A DNA stretch of 64,000 bases from Viola odorata. Lineage: Eukaryota > Streptophyta > Magnoliopsida > Malpighiales > Violaceae. The stretch is from contig OY829542.1 in assembly GCA_963691705.1 (NCBI GenBank), positions 56,833,002-56,897,001 of the forward strand, read 5' to 3'. Positions 44,301 to 56,799 of this stretch are shown here, piece by piece; the first letter of the stretch is position 1; each line of letters opens with the position of its first letter. The notes under the pieces were generated by a model that was given only the letters and a program-made list of their open reading frames with translations, was not told the DNA's origin and searched no databases. The translations under genes and the position numbers were made by a program.

Positions 44301-47300
44301 AACAATGGGTCAATCCGGTCGAACCCCGGTTGAATCCGGTTCAACGGGTCAGCCGGGTCGGTTTTTAAAACACTGGTTGCAATGGTAAAATAATTCAAAA
44401 AATTACGCAAATTTGAGAGAAAATATAAGAAACATGAGAGAGTTCACTCCACTCAAAAAATAAAAAAAGAATAAAGATTTTTTTTGAAAAAAATTAAAAA
44501 AGAAAATAAATTAAAAACAAATTGTAAATATATTTTTTCATTGTATTAAGTTCTACCATATTAGTTACATTTTTTGTCCAAATTTCATGATATTTTTGCA
44601 TTCTTACTATTTGTTTTGGATCTTTTAAGTATTTAAAAAGGTTAAGATTGCAACTTTTAGGAAACTATAAGGTTTATATTGTACACTCTTAAACTATATG
44701 GAGTCAAGTGGAATATTTTGTAAACTATAAGGTTTTTTAATGTAGTTTACCCTAATTTTTATGACAAGATAACTTTTTTTCTTTCCATTTTGCTTCCCAT
44801 ATATGCATTTTGTTGATGAAATCTCAAACTACTAAACAAGTTTAGAATATGAATTTTTCTACCAAAGAAATACATATATTCATATGTGAAACATAAGCGA
44901 TCATAACATTGGTGAGAGCATAAAGATAAGCTATGTAACCTACACTACACTGCATATGAATGAAACAAACTCATCAGTTCAAATAGTTTACTTTCTGTTT
45001 ATTTATTTTTTGGTTGTTAACTTATATGGCTCCTATTTGAGATGAGAATTATGACCTAATGAAGTAAAAACCAGCATAGAACGTGATATGAAAGATTCAA
45101 GTTAGATTCTTTTGCTGACACTCAGAAGAGTTGGCGAGTTGCCCCACCAGTAAGGCATCCATAACCCACAATGAAATGCACAGAACGAACAGACCCCTAA
45201 CATATTAGTCCCTGGACTAAAAATAACTTCGCTCTGAAGAATTGTCCAAAACAATCAAATTGTTGGGTTCTCATCCAAATTACTCATGGAAAAACTCTAT
45301 ATTTTCACAGTTTTTTCCTTTTTGTTACCCAAAAGATTGTAATGTTTTGTTTCAAAAAATAAATGAAAGGAAAATTTATTGTTTAAACCAAACACCTATT
45401 TTGAAGAAAACCTAGCAATAATAATAGAAGGACCTAACTGCTTCGAGCGGACTTTTTTTGAGAAAAAATAACTAATCAAGCACGGTTCAGTTCAAGAATT
45501 TGTAAGCTGATTGTTTGCAAGTTGTTTAAATCAACTACAACCAATGTAAGGATAATCTGGATATCATCATAAGCGAAACAAATAAAACCAACCTAGTTCA
45601 CTGTGCTTATTTTTCATCTTTTCCACCAATTGTAACATTGTCAATCTCTTATCATTCTCTTGCATATCCTGCAGTAATGATATCATGCGCTTTGAATCAC
45701 CTGCAAAGAAGAAAAGTATTAAGTATTCAATCATTTATTGTTACCAGTTGCGACAATCAATATTTGAAAATCACAGGGAAAGGGCGCAATTTTAAAATGC
45801 AGTTAGAAAATAATCTTGAACAATTCTCTTAGAAACTTACCAGATGCATCAACCTCCCTAGCGTCACATGAAAATGTACAGTTATCACACATACCTGTGC
45901 AATATAAAGTTGAAATTTTGTTATTGAGCACCAGAGTATCATGAATAGTTTCAAGCAACAAATAGTACCATTGCAGTCTTGTAAAGGCTCAGCAAACTGT
46001 CGAAAAAAGGCAATTCTCCGGCACAGTCTTTTTGACTGCAATACCACATGAAAATAACAACAGTATATTAATGGAAGTGCAGATGTGAAGCATATTTTAG
46101 CGGCAGGTTAGAGATATCTATTCAAATGTGGCATGAACACGAGGCACACATGGCTGTTGGCTACCTGACAATATCGTACTATGTCATAGAGATTCTGCAA
46201 GCCGGAATTCTCATAGAAGACCATTGAACTCTGTACACAAAGATGGTAACCCCGTCATATATTGAATCCCGCCCAAATATGTTTGCAAGTGAGATAACTG
46301 TCTATTCAATTGAACCGCATTATACTTACCATGGAAAGAAGTCACAAAGTTGCAATATTCAACCAAAAAAGAAAAATTACCTGTCGTGGAACATCTCCAG
46401 GCCTATAAAACAGTACACATTCAGAAGGGAGCCCATCTCGACCAGCTCTACCACTTTCCTGCAGAAAAATAAACGTTATAAAAGGAAGTGTACTTCAGAA
46501 AAAGGGCTAGTTCCACAAGAAAGAGAAGATACCTGGTAATATGTTTCCATTGATTTACTCAGACTGTGATGAATGACAAACCTGACTACGAAAAGACATG
46601 AAGTATTAAATATGTCTTACTATGTTTTTATGCACACAGTTGCAACAAGCAAATATAGAAAAGAAGTATAGAAGCAGATCGTAAATCTGTAATTAGAATA
46701 TTTGCAACTAAGAAATTCCCTTTATTGGGGTTCTTTGAGATTAGAAGCTAGGATTTGACCCCTGCAACTAGCACTTCAGTCAAGAGCATCTTTATCACAT
46801 TGGACACAAACAGGTGCCGTAAAGCACGAGTACAGAAGATGTGAAGTACTAATACCAACCATCTGGCTTGTTAATTCCCATTCCAAATGCCACCTGTCCA
46901 AACAAGGAGTTAAAACTTAAAAGTAAATTTAGGAGCTAAATAGACGAAAACATGACAGGATGGTACATACTGTACCAACGATGACCTGCAACTTATTGCT
47001 GCTCCACCTGTTGATACGAAACCACATAAGAATTCTATAAAGAGAAAGTCCAAAGAAATCTCAACCACTAATGGTGTGTAAAACATCCACTTCTCTGAGT
47101 CACTTACCTTAAGTATAGAATTCTTAAACATGCGACTACTTACCAACAAGAAGGAGGCCGAGGCTGGGGCTTGGCCAGCTTCTGACTATTCATACAAGCT
47201 GGCCCAAAATACCCAGCCAAATAATTAAATTTTGTTTTCAGTAATTAATACCTTAAATTTACATGCATTTTAGAATCAAACTAAAAACAACGTCAACAAG

Positions 47301-50300
47301 TAAACTGATATTTTCTTAGCACTTACGTTATCCATCAAAGTCTCTGACATACAGTTAAGGATCTGTGATTAACAAACTCTTATCTCTGCCATGAAATCCA
47401 CTTTTTTTCTAATTGCCCTTTTTTTCTCTGAAATCCTAAATAACTGCGCCTTCTTTCTTAAAAATCATTTGGTTCAAGGAACTACTACCCAGCCCTAAAG
47501 AATTTATGATACAAGATTTATACGGCCATAGGTAGGTCAGAAGCAGAAGAGATAGATTATGGAACCAATCCCACTTACTTTGGGACTCTGGACTTATTTT
47601 AGCTACAGTAAATTGTGCAAAACACAACTGTTGGTGTTGAAATCATAGTGTTAAGATCAAGAAGTGCAAAAGTAGCTCTCAAACTGAACACTCTGACTAT
47701 GGTAATTAGTTAATGCTGGAAACTTCAATTATTTGCAAACAGTTTCTTTTTTATTGTTTAATTGTCGAAAAATGCATAGATGTATTGAAGTGAGAAGGAC
47801 AATTGTAGTACTTGTAAAAGTTGTAATGATGGGTTGCTAGTAGTACTGGTGATGTGAACACAAAAAACAATGATGACAAGTAGCTAGGAAATTGGCATAA
47901 GGACAATCTTCTTTCTTTCAGAAAATCAGGTTACTTTGTCAAGGAAAAAGAGTGCATCATTGAATTTCACTGAGTGGTGAATTTCAAGTCTAACGCATAA
48001 TAAAGTAAAAGCTAACTTATTAGAACCAGTAAACAATATTACAATATTAGATTCGAAGAATTACTGTATATGGACCCTCTCACGGGAATTTACATCCATA
48101 TCCGCATGATAATGATCAGCTGATATTCGCCTCTGACGCAACTCTGCAGCAACCTACAAAATGAGGTTATGAGAAAAGCATAAAATAAAGAATACTATTG
48201 GTAAGTGAGGTGCTGTGAAGTCGTATGCGAAATGCATAGATGGTGGAATATGGAGGGGTAGCTTCCATAAGAGCACCTTAAAGCATCTTCACTTATATAC
48301 TAAGAAAGTCATAATATGAACTAAAAAGGGCCAAGGGACCAATCAAGCGCACAAGATTGAGAAAATAACCAAGAATATGTATATTATTGTACAAAACTAG
48401 ATGGTGCATAGTTAAAGAAACCTTTCACCATTGACAAAAAACTGGCCAACATACAAATAGTAAAGAACCTATAATTAAAAGTCACTCAAAGAGAAGGGAG
48501 AAAAGATTACAATGTAGGAAGAATAGAGCACAAGAGACTACAAATGCTAAAGCAGAGTACTAGTGGAAGCAACAAATTCTAAACCTGTGGATAGCAGATA
48601 CTAAAACTAAGGTCCTAGGTGACCTGATTACTATACACATTTTGCATATAAATTTCAAGAATGTGTAATTTTCCATAATTGATAAATTTCAAAAGGTTAT
48701 GTATTTAAATTATTAGAGTAATGTCAGATGTACTAACACTTTTACAAAAAAAATAATGTACACATGGCATGCTTTTATTCACTTATGATTTAATTAAATT
48801 AAGAATATGACCTGCAACCATTTACTGCCACATCATTTGTAAATAGTGTTTGTATAAAAATGTTACTATCTCTAGTATTATTAAGTTATCCTAAATATTT
48901 TGATCAGAGTACCATCAAAATTTATCAATGAACTCCCCTCATGACATACCTAGATTTGCCAAAAAAAATCTCTAATAAAAAAACAAATATAAACTAGTTA
49001 TAAAAAAATTCAGCATATTGATGGTTTGTTCCATCATTGAGAAGAACAATAATTTTTTTTAAAAAAAATTACATGAACAATACTGTTTCCTATAACCATG
49101 AGTGCTCCAGTAGATTTTTTTGGAATAAATATTTTACTTGAGACTAAATAAAATTTCAGAAACAAAAATATAGTGTTCTCCATCTAAATAAAGATGACAT
49201 GTGGATTTCAGATATCTATACTTATAATCTATACAATGCTTTTCTTTTTCTTTTTTGTTAAGCTGAAGGAGGCAGTGACAACTCCCAAAGCTCCAAAAGG
49301 GTCCAATACAATCACCTAACTGAAGGGCTATAAAGCATAATGCCCAAAACAAGTATGCTGTGTATTAATACCATTTAAGTGGCCAATTCAAGGTAGTTAA
49401 GTAATACGAGCAATCTAAGTACCAAGATGTTTCAGTTCTATCTAGAACTGGTATATATGTATGATCCATCTAGAACTTGCTAAATTTGGAATTCTATTAC
49501 GGTTCATCAAATTGAGACAGTGGTTGGTTAAATTGAGGTTGAGGGTGATGGATTTCCACAAGCATTGCCTTTCTTGTATCCTTTTTATTTTTTCTTTCAG
49601 GGTTTCTTTCCCAAATGGCCACCAAAACTGCATTGTTCAATATACAGCATTTGATGTGCTGCTCTTATGAATTTACTGCCCGTGTTATCAAAAGGACCAA
49701 TTAAAAACATTGGGCAAGTGTGACAGCATCATTCCACAATGCAAAATACATGGATCAAAAGCGAGGCAAATGCAAACATAAGGAAGGATTCACCAATACT
49801 GAAGAATGTTAAGATGAATCATTCAAATAATAAATAAAAGCATGAAGTCATAAATGAACGCATGCAAATCTTCACTGTTACTACTGCATTCAATGCTGCA
49901 TTATACAGCTCTTAGATGCAGTTTAAAAGGGTTGAAAATGCTCCTATTATATATAGTTAAAGTTCCAATTGAACAAAGGTTCAATAAATTTGTCTATTCC
50001 AGCATAATTATTTAGGAAGTCTGTGCTCACACATTCCCCTGACAAGTGATAATAGTAGCAGAACCAAATTACTCCCATCCCACTAACAGGAACCAAAGCT
50101 AAAATCATGAAATGACAAATATAAAAGAAACGATCAGGAGAGACCTGTTCACATTCTTTTCTTGATAAGCAATAGACTATCCCAGACTCATTATTTTGAT
50201 AAGATTCTTGAATCAATTCAGCAATTTCATCAACAACTACCTTACCAACTGATGACTTTTCTCTCACCTGCAAAGAAGGGAACTCTTAACTTTAGCTCCA

Positions 50301-53222
50301 AACCTAAGAACAAAACAAAATGCATTAACAATATATATATAGAACAGTGCCTAAAATATAATCACCGAGTAAAATAGGTTTGCTCTGTTGATTGTGCTGA
50401 CAAATTTCATGCATTTTGGAATATGCAGCATCTCCATAATATCATGTTGGATTTTCTGAGTAGCAGTTGCCTGCAAACGGGTAATCATAGTTATTTTAAC
50501 ACTAAATTCTTTTAATGCAAGTAGAATTCAATTTTCCTTTGACATTGAAGACTGTGAACATACTGTCAAAGCCACTACTGGAACATTGGGAAACTGAGTC
50601 TTGAGGATACCAAGGTTCTTGTAGTCAGGCCGAAAATCATGACCCCACTGACTACAGCAATGTGCCTCCTGCAAAATGTAACAGATAACCAATGCTTCCA
50701 GAATTAGCATCCAAAAATTTGTCATGGTACAGTTTAAGTATTATAACCACATACTCCAGTCCAAGCTACATGGTGAAATTGTCAAAAAAAAATCTACATG
50801 AAGCCTGATCAAGGTATGTACCAATTTCCTATCCTATCAGTCTTCATTCTTAGTGAAACTCTCTGCTGTGCTAATTTTGTTCGTAAAATTCTGGATTGAG
50901 GGAGCTCGCTAACAGACCACCTCTATCAAAGTATAGTTCTTCTTGTTCCTTAAAACACATACCATGACAAATAATTTCAGGGAACATGAAAGATAAGACA
51001 CCTATAAATAAATCCCGATGCTGACAAATGAGAAAACAACTACATTGATAAGGATAGCTAAGTTGACAGCTGTAATTTGGTTAATTAGCAGCACAACAAC
51101 AGCCAAGCTTAAGGCGGCTCTGATGTAATATCATCTTCTTGCTCTAATATAAACAAGTATAGGTCAAGATACAAGGTTAACATCAACCCTGCTTTTAAAA
51201 TCTATTCTTCTAGACTCTGCATAAACTGTGTAAGTGAGTTGAATTAGAGTAGTATTAAAGCCTAATATTCTGGAGGGGAACCACAAAAACAACCTAATTA
51301 CTCACATCAGCAGTGCCAGCATCAAGGATCATTATACAGTCCAGCATACCAGCTGATAAGAATGCCAAGACCAAATGCAAATGCACATGCAACTCCACTG
51401 TTATTTTTCTTGAGACAAATTCCACCAATTTCAAGAAAATACCAGTTGCTACGCAGAGTGAATCCTAAATAGGTCTGGTGGGTTTGTCTTCATATTCTTT
51501 GGCAGGTTACGAATCTTACAGAATGACTTAAATATTCGGTGCTCTATACAGTCCAGCAAAACTGAATAGAAAAAATTATCCAACAGTAATCTTCCCTGGA
51601 CCAAATTCTGTCCCATGTGCTTTTTCTCTGTCCGATAATCATTCTGGAAAAGTGAGACCAACAGTAAATGACTCAATCCTAGGCCAGTGGGAGTCTAAGA
51701 GTTAATTGGTCAAGTATTGGCTTATCAGCTCTATGATGCCCCAGATTACCAAACTTTACTTGCTTATAGAATCTGCAGGAAAAATATGTACTACTAGGCC
51801 AAATTTGTTCAGACTTGGGCAATAACAAAAGAGTCCAAAACTCATAAGTAAGAGCATTAGACATTATCAAGTCGATTTCCCAAATGGCGCTACCAAATTC
51901 CACAAGTTAATGGTAGTGATTGTGTATACATGAGATTCTTTGGATGGCCTCCACACGTAATATGAATTTTACTTTCAAATACATCTCAGTGATATATATA
52001 CTATTATACATAAATGCAAAGGATGGTGCATGACTAGAAATTCATGTTCCAGAAAAGGTTTGGAAGCACTAAGGAATTTTCCCTGGGGGGAGGAACAGAA
52101 TAGAGGCTAACATCAACAAAAAAATGTTCTAAATGAAGGCATCTGATCTGAGAGATCCCTCATTGGAACTCTATGGGGAAACAGTAACCATGGGTATTTT
52201 TTCTGGAAAATGAAACATCTTATGAGAATGTAAGACACTCTCTCTCTCTATATATATATATACTCACATCAATTGATATTAGGGAGAGGCGGCCTGCATG
52301 ATGACATTTTTCAAGTTTGGACATAAATCGCTTGCTCTTGGAGATCTTTTCAGGGGTCACATACAAGATTTTAAGATCTCCTTCACCCTTTTCAAGTGAT
52401 TTGTACACAAATTTCTCCGTGTCCTTGGTAGTGATTGATGTCAACATGGAAGCTGGAATGCCTAAAGCAGCCAAGCCCATGACCTGAATCAATAAACATG
52501 TCTTAATGCAAACAAGGAGGTGAAGTAACTTTAGGTTGGAAGAACCAAAAAAAGAAAGAAAAAAGAAGGCGAAACAGAAGAAGAGCACCTGATCTTGAAT
52601 TAAGGAAAGCAAAGGGCTAACAACCAGAGCAATGCCAGGTCGAAGAACAGCGGGAAGCTGGTAACAAAGGCTCTTACCACCACCTGCGGCCATAATAACT
52701 AGAACATCCCTACCGCTCATGACAGCATTTATGATCTAATAATGACGGTAATACTAGCACATTAGTTAACAAACGATGAAATGGAGTAGCTGGTAAAATA
52801 ACAAGTTTCGGTGTTGAATTTGGATGGGTACCTGACGTTGATTTTGACGGAAAGTGGGAATACCAAAAACATTGAACATAACATTATCCGCTTGAGCATC
52901 CCAGGGGAACGGGCCCGACCAGTTCTCTTGGACATGAATTGGGGTTTCACTTCCACTTCCACTTCCTTGAGGAATCCTAGCTTGACGCGTTTCCAAAATA
53001 ACCTTCAACTCAGACTGCCTCCCATACAGCTTCTCTTGCCGCTCCAGTAAAACCTTTATTTCCTCTGCCAACACACAAATAGCAAACTGTTTTTCATTTG
53101 ATTTATGATCGACGAAACAAAAAAATGAAATGAAACAAAAGTGCAAAAAGACCTTCCACATCTCCAATCTCAGCCTCCACCTTCGAAAGCTCTTCTAATA
53201 TCTCTTCAGTTTCACATTCCAT
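38384..53222 (-). CDS. RECQL2: RECQL2, RecQ-family 3'-5' DNA helicase, complete, 20 coding exons
   Basis: A 711-residue ATP-dependent helicase of DNA repair and recombination, near Arabidopsis RECQL2 in length (about 705). Exons: 53153-53222, 52832-53064, 52589-52735, 52268-52483, 50564-50668, 50366-50470, 50145-50267, 48065-48153, 46971-47007, 46860-46893, 46533-46585, 46381-46458, 46165-46230, 45969-46035, 45841-45894, 45593-45700, 41569-41633, 41115-41193, 38753-38973, 38384-38569. All phases join. Motifs: Walker [14 protein letters not shown] (exon 3), DEAH box split over exons 4/5 ([16 protein letters not shown]), motif III VALTATAT, motif [12 protein letters not shown] (exons 11/12), the RQC zinc-binding cysteines (RYCQ, RRIAFF, DCNGMCDNC) and a winged-helix region. 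The basic C-terminus ends in ESSDQES. Exon 19 ends at a GC donor (AG|GCAAGT). One intron of about 4 kb holds plastid DNA and nested MITEs. No coding defect was found. Confidence 0.95.
42098..42480. repeat. direct duplication bracketing the ndhD insert
   Basis: CTAACACTATTAATTCTTAC and the following ~35 bases, through TACAAAAATGAAGGGG, occur at about 42101-42155 and again at 42401-42455. GTGTACTTTCCCATC is also found twice (42363 and 42461). The plastid fragment lies between the copies. Confidence 0.9.
42160..42361 (+). pseudogene. ndhD: nuclear plastid DNA insert (NUPT) of ndhD
   Basis: The translation reads [20 protein letters not shown], then [20 protein letters not shown], then [20 protein letters not shown]. 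This is an internal stretch of the plastid NADH dehydrogenase-like subunit 4 (NdhD), a thylakoid membrane protein. Only about 67 codons are present, with no start, stop or plastid flanking gene. It sits inside a RECQL2 intron, on the opposite strand. Substitutions against the usual plastid protein (for example V-F-S-E where F-V-A-E is expected) show decay after transfer. Confidence 0.9.
43703..43839. mobile_element. small MITE (family A, copy 2)
   Basis: The left end GTTATTCCCACACTCCAAAA and right-end complement GTTCGCACACTCCAAATTG resemble the element at 609-775. Non-coding, in a RECQL2 intron. Confidence 0.5.
43851..44752. mobile_element. foldback element with TA flanks, interrupted by a hAT MITE
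   Basis: The ends GGGTAAACTACAT and ATGTAGTTTACCC open longer imperfect arms (AAATGTTCCACTT against AAGTGGAATATTTT). TA lies on both sides, fitting a mariner/Stowaway-like insertion. The 419-bp hAT MITE plus its duplicated 8-mer splits it, so the original was about 475 bp. Confidence 0.7.
43957..44375. mobile_element. hAT-type MITE, 419 bp, nested
   Basis: The ends CAGTGTTTTAAAAACCGGCC and GGTTTTTAAAACACTG are inverted. The exact 8-mer GTTGCAAT lies at 43949-43956 and 44376-44383. The interior is rich in CCGGTTCAA motifs with AACGACGCCGTTTTG repeats. Non-coding. Confidence 0.9.
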
Positions 53223-53533
53223 CCTTTTCCTACTTTTTCACGATAAAAAAATACGTACCAGAGAGCCTAAGTTCCAGAAAGAAGCCAAGAACTAGGGAAA
53301 AAAAGAACCCAAGAATCAAATGTCTGCCCTGTTCGGGTTTCAGTTAGGCAGGCAGCGCCCGCAAGGCAGAGGCAGCCCATCTCTATCGAGTACCGACCAC
53401 CCACCTTGTTAGGCCCAAAAGAATGGGCTGTATTCCTCAGACCAACACATCAATCAAACATGGGCCGCGTAATTGGCCCATGATTTATACATAGATCGTG
53501 CTCCACAATTTTGTTTGGAAAAGAATAAAGTTA

Positions 53534-55014
53534 AGAACGAACGGAGATTTTTCTGGAAAAAAATCTTATTTTCAGAATATTAGAAATTTTTCTAAAATTA
53601 TGTTTACGTAACTGCTTTTTCCAAAATGAAAAAATCTCATAAAAATCTCTAATTTTTCAATTTTTCTTAAATTAACACTGAAAATCAGAAACGCCTAAAA
53701 TGAAGTTTTCCAATTTTTTCAAAACCATTTTTCTAATTTCTTTTTTTACTCCCACTCACAACTGGACAACTTTTTCAAACTTCATCTTTTCTTTTATTTT
53801 CAACTAATTTTGTAACTTTAAAAAAAGTGAAAAATTGAAAATAATAATTATAACATTTCATAAAAATAAGACAAACACTTGAGTTAGCGTATAGATACTT
53901 TCCAACTAATGGTGTTTTCTTACCTCTCCCGGCCACCATGTAAAAAGAGGATAGGAAAGAACAAAAAATTCTTGTCTAAGTTTGTAGTATGGTCGAATAA
54001 GAGTGCAAAGAAATGGAGTTTGGCATAATTAATTCTAAGGTTATCATTATTATTCTCTCTTTAATTTGAACCCTTAATCCTTTGTTCGAATTTCTTGAAA
54101 TATTATTTCAATTGAGATGTAAATTTTAGTTAATTGGTTGAAATTGTTTTGGCTTGTTGTTTAAAGATCATGCATGTAGTGTTTTTTTCCGAAAATTATG
54201 ATAATTGGTAATATATTCATATAGATAAGTTTGAAATTATGAGAAATTGGTAGTGAATATTTGTCATGGGTTTACGAATACATGATGAATGTCACCTCCT
54301 AGTTTTAATGATTGGTGATTTAGAAGGGAGGAAGAAATGATGGAGAAGATGAGGCTAAATGATCCGACAAAAATGAATCGATATTTTTATCAATATTGTA
54401 CAGGAGAGTTAAGAAAGATCCAAATGGTACTCCTAGTTTTAAAGCTACGGATTGGCAAGACATGGATGAAGAAATGTACTTAGCTACCGGTGAACGATAT
54501 GGACCAATGAAGTTGCAAGACAAATACAATCGACTAAGACAAAAATATCTTATATGTATTTTATAATCGCCAATTTTAATGTTCGTATTTGTAGTATTCA
54601 CGTAATGAACAAATAATTCAAGACTATTTTATATTTATTTTATTTTTATGAACAAAATTATTATATTTATATTTGATCTTTAACATGAATAGAATTAACA
54701 TTTTTATATTTGATATTTAACAAAATTAAAATGGCCACTGTTTAGCTTATTAATCTTATAAAAAAGAAATAAATGAGAGCATAATTTTTTAATTAAAATC
54801 AAATTGATTGAACAAAATTACTAGTTTTCGTTTTTCAAAAAAAGAAGAAATAGTTGTTAGGTAAACACAATTTCAAATTTTTTAAAGCTGAAAATTTTCA
54901 CATTTAGTACAAAATAAACACGATTTCCATTTTTTTAGTATTTTCTAAAATCAGAGATAGTTCTGAAAAACAGAAACAGAAAAAACAGAGATTTTTTCTT
55001 TCGTGAACAGGCCC
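53534..55014. mobile_element. decayed PIF/Harbinger-like element
   Basis: The right end reads (on the complement) GGGCCTGTTCACGAAAG, followed by TTA on the plus strand. The left end has lost its first bases but keeps CGAACGGAGATTTTTCTG after TTA, matching the inner part of the right arm. Trinucleotide TTA flanks and a Myb/SANT-like relic inside fit PIF/Harbinger. No nuclease transposase is visible. Confidence 0.5.
54408..54548 (+). pseudogene. Myb/SANT-like (Harbinger accessory) fragment
   Basis: Forty-seven open codons include DPNGTPSFKATDWQDMDEEM and GPMKLQDKYNRLRQKY. This is the pattern of the Myb/SANT-like domain of Harbinger accessory proteins and their plant relatives (T-x-x-x-W ... 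L-x-x-K-x-x-x-L-R). Upstream coding (EEMMEKM) lies in another frame and a stop follows soon after. A dead fragment. Confidence 0.6.
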
Positions 55015-55029
55015 TTAACCTCACCGTCT

Positions 55030-56720
55030 TACGACTAGGAAAAAAAAAGAGTTTATCGTGTTGACAGAGGCGTCGCAACCACTGCATAAATGTAAGTTCA
55101 ACTCAGTGCTAAACCACAAAATATAATGTAGATAGTGATGAGAGGATCGAATCCACAGGGAGGAAATCTTGAATAATTCGTATTTTTCTTGTAAAAGCCA
55201 AATCGGAACAAAGTTGGGGGGAGTTTTTGTGATTGTAACCAAATTAAAATCAATACTTGAAGATGAAATCAGTGAGTGAAAGTAGCATGCACAAATTATA
55301 ACCGAAATAATGAGTGAAATCAGAGGTAGAGAAATAATCCTTGGTAGAGATTCTTACAAGGTGACTATCCTTTGCAATTGATCATTGACAAAACATATTT
55401 TCTGAAATGGATTTATAAAGATGTTAAAGGAACTAGAGACACTCTAATTTCCCAGGTTTCCCCCTATACAAGTCAATTAAAAGAAACACTCTAATAATGA
55501 CCAAAACTTTCCTAACAATTTCTCAAGAATCCCTAAGAGTTGCTGGAAAATTGTAAACACACGGGAAGCCCATCTCAAGGCCTTGAGATGAATTTACTCA
55601 GCCCAGAATCTATTCTTTCTTTCTTCCTAGTTCATAATGACAAGTCTTATGCCTATTATTTACTAGTTGTCTACTCAATCTTCACTTAATGTAGGATGAA
55701 CACTAACATAAATGAAACTGACATTACTCATTCAAATCAAATCACAAGTTGGCCAAACCTTCAATTCAACAAGAACAAGTTTGACATTTAAATGAGAAAG
55801 AAAGAAATACAAAAGCATTCATATTAAGTTCAATAAAGTCTCACAATAACATGGATAGTCAACCTCTAATCTCTACCAAGAATCAGATGAGATTAGCTAC
55901 AATACATAATTAAAATTACAAAATAAACTAATTGTTCAAAGGTAAACAAATCTGGAAAATGGTGGTGAAGATGAAGTGCAGCCCGCTGCTCCTATCCTTG
56001 TCTCCTCTCTCTCTGTTCGAATGTGTCTCTCTATCCCCCCTTGGACGAAGTTCCTCACTCTCTATAGCACAAACCATCCTCCTCTCACGTCTCCCCAAGG
56101 AGCAAGCACTCAAGGGACAAACAATAGCAAGCATGCGGCTCCAACAACAAGGAAGAGACAAGAATAAATTCTTGTCTAGCACTAAGAAGAGAATGGAATA
56201 TATTCCTTGAGGAGTCTCCAAGGTATTCTTGAGTCAAAGGAATTAAGGGAACACGAGATAGTGGAGCTAAAAGGCTGTCTAGCATGCCCAGGAGACAAGA
56301 ATAGCACTAAGAATTAAATTAAACCTTGGCGCGGAAAGATAGGCCGGACTGCCCAGAATTTCACCAGCGCAGGCGATCCATCCCTAGGCCTAGGGATGGA
56401 GACAGGATGACTTCCACAAATCAACCTCAAAATCAGCCTTGATTGGAAATGCTCTATCTTTCACCAATTATACTCATTTTCCTCTCCTATGATCTTTCAA
56501 GCCTGTACAAAGGAAAAGGGAAGTAAATGGCCAAAAGAAGCAAATAAATACTCTCAATTCATAAGGAAAAGAGAGTATAAAACATCAAATCTAAACAACC
56601 AATCACGTGTACTCCAAGTTAAATAGTTTTATTCTGAGTAGTAAAAGAAATATTCACCTCTTTCACTTAATTAAAGAATATAATTAATTCTCCTAATATT
56701 ACTCCGACTTGATATAGAAG
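55030..56720. other. unclassified repeat-like, non-coding sequence
   Basis: Contains GAGGATCGAATCCACAGGGA, a phrase common to many plant dispersed repeats. It shows no inverted ends and no reliable coding. ORFs on both strands near 55930-56285 overlap each other and have no family resemblance. Confidence 0.35.
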
Positions 56721-56799
56721 TCCTTAAACTCTTAGATCCCCTCCCATATTTGATACTCCAAACTCTATATTGAAAGGTGTTAAAATTATTATTTTCTCA

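Noticed and set aside
47436..47627. Small ORFs in RECQL2 introns (for example 47436-47627, 49442-49670, 51449-51903)
   Set aside because: Intronic, no family resemblance, and the flanking exons splice in phase without them.
55928..56285. Four overlapping ORFs on both strands
   Set aside because: Mutually overlapping, low complexity, no motif. More likely repeat DNA.
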